Shown: positions 57,710 to 64,000 of the stretch, piece by piece
Layout of the letters: the number at the start of each line of letters is the position of its first letter
Position numbering within the stretch: position 1 is the first letter of the stretch
Assembly (NCBI GenBank): GCA_013398955.1
Contig: VWPU01003220.1
Span: 1-64,000, forward strand
Source of the DNA: Callaeas wilsoni
Lineage: Eukaryota > Chordata > Aves > Passeriformes > Callaeidae
Length of the DNA: 64,000 bases
Reading direction: 5' to 3'
Position numbers and translations under genes: made by a program
Notes under the pieces: model-generated
What the model was told of the DNA's origin: nothing
Seen by the model: the letters and a program-made list of their open reading frames with translations, nothing else
The model's database searches: none

Positions 57710-60700
57710 GTATGTCCTGTTTTGAGGATCATTTACTGATTTCCATTAACTTGGAGATCTCTGTTAGCTGAACACAAAACAAAATGGTGAAAATCCAGCC
57801 CTTGTAGAAACAAGTGCTAATGTCAGGTCTTATGTTACTTATCCCTATTTAGATCTCTGTATTCCAGGAGCAGCTTGGAGGTTGTTATGGATGGAGAGTT
57901 CTCTTGTGTTCAGTGGGATATCAGTGAACGGTTTAGCAGAATAAATAATGTGTGTTAAAGCTTCCAAGTGCATCCCCTGCAGTCCACCCTGTCCCTCAGT
58001 GCTGTTCCTAAGTTGGAAGACATTGTCTGAAAGCCCCTCCAGGTCAAATCCTGATTTTATCTTTTTTCATCTCATTCTACATGTGCAGCGCACCTGGTAG
58101 TCCTGTATGACTCTTCACTGAGTGCATGTCCAGAAATGTTTGAGCTTTCCTTTTTAATTGCAGTGGTGGCTGAAATCTCTGACACACAGAAGAACAGTAA
58201 ATCAATGAATGTCAGCACTAAATGGAAGGAGCTGACTTTGTAAAACAAGGATATATGTTGTTTTGAATGCTGAAGTTCCAGATAACAGCACTGTTTCCTG
58301 ATTAGTTTTTAAACCTACATATTTATACTCAAGCTGCAGGAAGAAAAGTCCTAAACCAGAATGAAATGTGAAAAAAATGAGCGCAGGGAATTCAAAATTG
58401 CATACCAACAGTCTCTCAAAGCCCACTGTCCCTTCAATTTCACAACAGGCTAGCATTTAATAAATTTTAAAGAAGCCAGAGGCATTCTGTCATAATACAC
58501 ATATCTTGCTCTGAGCCTTTGGTAAGATTAATGCCTCAAGGCTTAAAGAATAAAAAATCGTACCATTTTTTATGGAATATTTGATACATTATAGTAGTAA
58601 TACTTATGACTGCAGATAAGTTCTTACCTCAGCAATGATTAACAGAAGTTCATGTATTCAATCTTTTTTTTATGCTTTTACTGTCTTGTGTCAGGTTCAA
58701 CTGTCCAAAATGTGGCTGCACAGGTGAAGCTAAAGATGCAAGCTACAGATATAGACTGTCCCTAAAGATTGCTGACACTAATGATTTGTTTGACATCACT
58801 GTTTTTGGAAGTTGCTTAGATCCATTCTTTGGGGTCACCGCAGAGAACCTGCAGAGGTAAGGAATAGATCGTCTGACCATATAGCTGCTGCTATTTATTC
58901 AGCCTAAAAAAACTGCAATGAGACTAGATGGTGGGAAGATGAGTGGGAAGTAACTGCTGAAGTGGTCCCTTCCAGCATTTGCTTGGTACCCACCACCCTG
59001 AGAAAGTGCTGAAGTTTGTTTCTTCCTGAAATCTTGATGTTTTGAGATGGATTACTTCTAGGTAGTAGAAGAAATCCTTCACTTGTTTATCAAAGGCAGC
59101 TACTACCTGTTAAGTGAGCTTTGCTGTTTGGTTGGTTTGGCTTCTTCCTCGTGTCCTTTCTCCTTTTTTTGAGATGATTGAATTTCCTTTGTTTGAGTAA
59201 GTTGGCTTTTCCAGATGGAGCCTCTGGGTTTTCTTTTTTAACAGTTTGAATGCACCTTGTGACTATTTGTCAATATGACCAAATTTTCCTGAAGAAAGAA
59301 GGTATTTCTAAGAAAGTCTATTAGTCCTCAGAGCCTGATCACCCACATTATAGGCTTCAGATTTTCTGAAATGTGAAACTGCCATGATGGGATATTCAGA
59401 TAGATTCCCTGCTTCTTTCTCTAGTCTGTTGTTTTCCAGTGCCTTGTGTCACTGGCTCAATGAATCATTTGTAATGCCATATTAGCAGCATTAATAACAT
59501 GCTCATGACAGGCATTCTGTCCTACACTGCTGTACTGCTGTGAGCCATGAAAAGTTATTTCCATGTCTTACATGGATACTACTGTGCTATGAAGGCCTGG
59601 GCAGGAAGGATGTGTAAGGAATAGCAGCATCTTGACAGCATTGTACAGTCACTGTTTTGGCAGAAAAATCACAACCATGTGGGGAACACCTGAAAGTCGT
59701 GTGTGTATCAAACCTGTTCAGAGTGGTTGTTTTGTTTACTTTATCTCACTAACAAATTAGGTGAACTAAAGAATTGAATTTATAGGTTCATGGTTTTCCT
59801 GTTTTCATTCTATGTTCAGTTGCAGCTACCACAAAATCTTCTCCTTAACATATGTCCTCATTAGCACTATACTACAGCTAAAATGCTATGTAAGGCTTCC
59901 TCTGTTGGTCCAATACTTCTGTATGTTTTTATTCAAGGTATATTCAAGACTTTAATCAGCTGTCAGGAGAAACAAACACGGATACATCTACAAGATCGTT
60001 AGTTCTAGCAGTGGAAACCTGTTTCATTGGAAAAAGGTTTATATTTGGAGTGAAGGTAACTTTTAATCCACATTATGCCCTTTTAGTGAATTTTTGTAGC
60101 CTGTTAGGGGTATAGACTGAGTTATCAAAGCTTCATGTACAACATCTTTCAGGAATCTGAGAAAATTTAAGGCTAGGACGTGAGAAGGATTCTGCTTCTT
60201 TTCCTCAAGACTCCTATGGGTTTTTTTAATGACTCACATCCAAAAATCATCTTGAATGGCAGTAGTCAGCTTAACAGCTTGTCAGGGTGCTTTTTGGAGA
60301 GCCTGAGCCAGCTCCTGTGCATATCAGTAACAGCTTGGAGCCTGTAAAAAAACCATGTACAGTTGGAGCAAGAAACAGACTCTCTTTCCAAGCACTGCCC
60401 TACCTTTCCCATGCTGTGTAGTCTCCTTTCCAGTCTGAAGTGTAAGGAGAAGCACATCCCCTTGTAGCATTTTAATATTTCTGGATGTAAGAACATTTTC
60501 AAAATGTTGTTAAAGTACAGCTGTTCAACATCTGCATTGGTGGTTCTTTTATGTGTTTAACACATTTTGAAGTGTTAGTTCTTAGCAATACTTTTATAGA
60601 AACAGTCTTCAAGGTTCTCTTCAAGTGGTGCTTATGTGAGTCAATCATATTATGAAATCTGTGAACTAAATCCTACCTGGCAGGTGTTTTACCTGTCCCA

Positions 60701-63700
60701 CAGGTACGATGAGGTTTGTATCTGAACTGAGATTTTTCCTGATGTACAAGATCTTAAGTAATGGAAGCTGGAGGACTTAGTGGATTAATTTTACTTACCT
60801 GGAACCCTTGACTAGGTGTTTGGGCCTGATGCCTTGACAAATATAACTTATCCTAGATATCACCAGCCTTGTGGCTGTTCCTGCACACACAAGGGCTGAA
60901 CACACATTCGAAGACTGTTTGTTCAGCCCTTGGCTGTAGACATTTCTGTATAGTTGTGTTCAGCTGTGTATACAGTTGTACTGTCCCAGATAATACTCAG
61001 AATCAGCATAACATACTTTTTAAAGACTTACCTAGAAGAGTGTTGTCCTTGGCTAACAGCCTGCAGCCTCAACCCTTGCACAGACTCAGGGAGGAGGAGG
61101 GTTGTTGGAGATAACTATATCTGCTTTTTGGTCCCTCTGGCTTTTCCAGACCTTGAGGGGTAGATGAGAAAGGGTTTATCCACCTCTTAAAATATTAGTT
61201 AATTCTCTCACCATTTAATGGCATTTTTCACCTGTAATTTCTGTGTAGAGAGAAGCAGGTTTTATAAAGAATTGTAGTTGAAGCTCCTTTGAAACACTGC
61301 TCTCTAAAAAAATCTGAGCAGATAAAGGTTGTAGCTTATTTCGCTTTCACGGATGTAGTGCACAGAAAGTACCATGCTGGCTTTGGTAGCTGAGCTGCCA
61401 AGTCAAGTATCTGGTACCAGAGTGCTTTGTTTCAAGTGCTGCCCAGTGCCTTCTGGATAAAAGAAAAGGACTGGCCTTAGGCTGCCAGCCATTCGCACTG
61501 AACTGAACTGGAGGAAGCCCGGAAGCATCCAGTGCCCTAAAGGGAGGAAGAAATTTTCTGTGAAGTCCTTTCTCAGAGTTCTTGGTTGTTTTTCCAGCTC
61601 CAAAACTCTGTAATTGCAACAAGCAAAGAACCTCTCACTGTGATGCCCTTTATAGCCCTTGCCAGGGCTTATTTCCCAGGGACTGCCTTGTGTGACAGCC
61701 TGTTTTGTATTCTCTTCCCTGCAGATCCTGACAAAAAGTGAGACCTAAATTTACGCCTGACTTAAAAGACATGTGTTAATTTCTTTTTTCTCTAAGTTGG
61801 TTGTTTTTTTGTTTTCTTTCCCCCCTCAGGGTTGTGCAAGGGAAGATGGAGGGCATTCTGCTGCCAGCAGCATCTTGCAGAAGTGTTCCAGGATTAATAG
61901 AAGTACGAAAAACCTTATAGCTTGCCAGATCTTCCTGCCAAATGCTGCTGTTACTGGCTTTACTGTTATCAGCTACTTAGATCGTCTCCTGCAGTCAGCC
62001 AAATTCAGGAGCTGTAATAACAGCTCATATTTACCTGATGCGTCATCAGCTCCCATAGATGAACCTCTCAGTGAGCTCAGCAGCTTGTCTAGCCTGAGCA
62101 GGAACTCCTGTTTTGTTCAGTCTAGTGGCAGGGAAAGTTTTTTAGGGTGCTGGCAGCAATCCTTCAGTCTGACTTCATCTGTTGCTTGGGTAACAGCGGA
62201 AGACTTTCCCACTCTGGAAGTGGGAAAGCTGGTGAGTGAACAGCATGAACAAGAGGAGAGGCCTGTCTCTGCAGAATTGGGCAGTGTAAGCCTCAACAAT
62301 CAAACTCTTTGGGACTCAGAGTTTCTCATCTCTTCTGTGAAGGAAGGGGATAAAGAGAAGGATAATGAATCGAGTTCACAGCTTAGTTGGACTAATGGTA
62401 TCTCTGCAACTGATAAATTGGAGAGAGTTTCCTCCTCAAACACCAAATGTTCACATGGAAACAGTTCCAAGTTGTTACAACATCCCTTGGAATCTGAGGT
62501 AAAAAACAATTACCCAAAAACTAATAGTAGGAATTATTGTTACCCAGAAAAATCCCACAACTCCCTTGTTTGCAAGAGAGATGCCTCAGCTCCTAATCAC
62601 AGAAATGTAGCTGGAGTGTCTCAGATGGACTCTATGCTTTGGGAAGAGCTCCCATTATCAGAAAGCCTAAATCAATTGTTAGCCAGAATAGAGGATGGCA
62701 GGAGTGTTGTAACATCACCCAGCCTTGATGCAGGCAAACGTGTCCATCTTGAAAGCAGCAAATTGGGTGTAAATCTTAATAAATCATATCCCAGGCAAGC
62801 CCCAGGTGATTTGCCTGCAGCCAGTGTCTCAGGGAGGCTCTTGCCACCAGCAGAGAACGATAGTTGGGAGAACACAGTGTTTGCCTGTCTTCAGTCAAAT
62901 GCAAACCCTCTAAGTGATGTGTCCCAATGTGAGTCTTCCCCTAGTGATTTATCTTCAACCCTCAAGGAAGGTGGAGCATCCTCGCCAGTTACACCAGAGC
63001 CTTCCGTTTCTCAGAGCAGATGTGTGCAGTCCAAAGAAGCATGTAGTGACCCTGCAAATTCTTCTTGGTCTTTTATTAGGCTGCATGGAGAAACCTCCTG
63101 TTTAAAAAAGAATAAGACAGCCACCTGTGTGCATTCTGCATGTGAAAGCTGTTTAGCTGCTTGTGAAAATAAAGAATACTATTCTACACCAAGCCAAAAA
63201 ACGGATCTTACACTCACAGGAGCCCAGGTCTCTGATCCACCAACTCCCAACAATGCAAGAAGTATGTATAAAAGAGAGTTAAAACCATTGACAGAACTGT
63301 CAGATAATACCTTCAAAAGTGTTAGTAGGAAAGAGCTGCAGTGGAACAGCATCTTCACTGAAGGCAGCTACAATGCGTCTGCTGATCTCTTTGATTCAAG
63401 TGTAAGAGAGGTAGCAAAACCTGTGGAATTCTTAAATAAATCATGTAATTCTTTAATACAGGAAGATACTTTGACGGAGAAGGTCACAGCTGAATCGGTG
63501 CTTTCTCCTGGAGGTGTTCCTTGTAACAGTTCAAAACTGAGCTCATCCTTACACAGGTCCCCTCATGCTTTTAGCAAGCACAGTACACCTGTAACTTTCT
63601 CCTTTTGTGATTCAGAATGCAGTTCAGTTAGCGCTCACAATTTTGTTCCTTATTCACAGTCAACTCCTATGACAAAACCCGTGCAGAAACTCTGGCCTGT

Positions 63701-64000
63701 TGGGGAAAGAAGCTCTTTCGTTTCCATCTTCACCCCTAAAAATCCCTCTAAAATCCATTCCAAATGCAAGCGATCGAGATCTTCCTTTCAGAACACTCTG
63801 CTGCGGCAGCTTACCGGCAAGTTAGTGAAACGTGGGAGGCCAAGGAGCAGGGAAGACATAGAAAGTGGTAGCTCTGCTTCCCAGCAGTTCCTTCACAGCC
63901 AACTGCCTGCCACCATTGAGGAGTGGATCCCTAACCCTCCATCTTCAAACAAAGGGCTGAAACCAACTGCATCTTTAAATTCTAAAACAGTTAGCTGGGC
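57597..64000 (+). CDS. DDIAS: DDIAS, DNA damage-induced apoptosis suppressor (gene span, 3' end off window)
   Basis: Also known as noxin or C11orf82. The protein is induced by DNA damage and the cell cycle and suppresses apoptosis; it has been linked to DNA polymerase alpha-primase. Four coding exons give 854 codons, still open at the window edge; the human protein is 998 aa, so roughly 100-150 residues are missing. The N-terminus (1-131) has a zinc-ribbon pattern, CKNC (Cys25, Cys28) and CPKC (Cys41, Cys44), embedded in an OB-fold like that of RPA1: YRYRLSLKIAD, FDITVFGSCLDPFFGV, LAVETCFIGKRFIFGVK. The remainder is a long Ser-rich, probably disordered region with islands shared with human: EGSYNASADLF (642-652), NFVPYSQSTP (735-744) and EEW(I/V)P (828-832). 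The 5' end is next to the promoter shared with PRCP. Confidence 0.95.
58695..58856 (+). CDS. DDIAS: DDIAS coding exon 2
   Basis: 162 nt: acceptor GTGTCAG|GTTCAA, donor CAGAG|GTAAGG. Reads FNCPKCGCTGEAKDASYRYR, then LSLKIADTNDLFDITVFGSC and LDPFFGVTAENLQ. It holds the second zinc-ribbon CxxC and the first OB strands, and keeps the human FGSCLDxFFG core. Confidence 0.95.
59938..60055 (+). CDS. DDIAS: DDIAS coding exon 3
   Basis: 118 nt: acceptor ATTCAAG|GTATAT, donor GTGAAG|GTAACT. Completes Arg92 and reads YIQDFNQLSGETNTDTSTRS, then LVLAVETCFIGKRFIFGVK, ending phase 0 at residue 131. Matches human RYIQDPNK and AVETCFVGQSFIFGV. Confidence 0.94.
60056..61829 (+). other. DDIAS: DDIAS intron before the last large exon
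   Basis: Ends in a long pyrimidine tract (CTTTCCCCCCTCAG). No gene or clear transposable element was seen; frames such as 60869-61163 are chance. Confidence 0.6.
61830..64000 (+). CDS. DDIAS: DDIAS large last coding exon in window (open at the edge)
   Basis: After CCCCTCAG, the frame reads GCAREDGGHSAASSILQKCS, then NLIACQIFLPNAAVTGFTVI (human LVACQIVLPDPGIAGFTVI). It stays open without a stop for 2,171 nt (723 codons, residues 132-854) to the last base. The end of the OB-fold lies in the first 60 residues; the rest is Ser/Thr/Asn-rich with many SQ and SP/TP sites, consistent with a phosphoregulated disordered region. The small minus-strand frames across it (62117-62875) are shadows. Confidence 0.95.

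Noticed and set aside
1..64000. CRISPR array, operon, prophage or other novel multi-gene system
   Set aside because: The window is vertebrate DNA with spliced genes and LINE/LTR repeats. No spacer-repeat arrays, clustered bacterial-type genes or unexplained large ORFs were found on either strand. No tRNA or rRNA gene was recognised, though a covariance-model search would be more sensitive.

Overview
The window is vertebrate genomic DNA, almost certainly from a bird and probably a passerine. It has spliced genes with GT-AG introns, CpG-island promoters, and at least fifteen fragments of the avian LINE CR1 on both strands. A solo LTR at about 10.8-11.4 kb resembles a family I associate with songbird genomes. 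Gene order, FAM181B - PRCP - DDIAS, matches human 11q14.1 as I remember it. No bacterial-type operon, CRISPR array, tRNA, rRNA or unknown multi-gene system was seen.

Layout. (1) 1-276, minus strand: the first 92 codons of FAM181B; the rest lies outside the left edge. Its GC-rich upstream region runs to about 640. (2) About 640-27,390: 26-27 kb of intergenic DNA with no convincing coding gene. It holds CR1 fragments, the solo LTR, a GGGAA microsatellite broken by a 173-base assembly gap, short tandem repeats, and several repeat-free stretches that look like conserved regulatory DNA, including a SOX/POU-like composite site at 8579-8593. (3) 27,390-54,913, minus strand: complete PRCP (lysosomal Pro-X carboxypeptidase). 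Nine coding exons sum to 1,440 nt (479 aa plus stop), all junctions keep frame, and the Ser-Asp-His catalytic residues are present. Intron 1 is 15.5 kb and carries several CR1 fragments and a possible LTR remnant. (4) 54,880-55,410: a compact CpG-island promoter between two head-to-head genes, with four co-oriented ATTGG (CCAAT) boxes, two CACGTG E-boxes and a TATA box on the PRCP side. (5) 55,300-64,000, plus strand: DDIAS (DNA damage-induced apoptosis suppressor, also noxin/C11orf82). One or more 5' non-coding exons are followed by four coding exons, the last a giant exon still open at the window edge (854 codons seen; about 1,000 aa expected).

The genes are not a pathway. FAM181B is a poorly characterised, neurally expressed vertebrate gene; PRCP is a lysosomal/secreted serine carboxypeptidase; DDIAS is an OB-fold/zinc-ribbon DNA-damage factor. 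The functional link visible in the sequence is the shared PRCP/DDIAS promoter. Exons were assigned by reading splice sites and comparing translations with the human proteins from memory; no database search was run.
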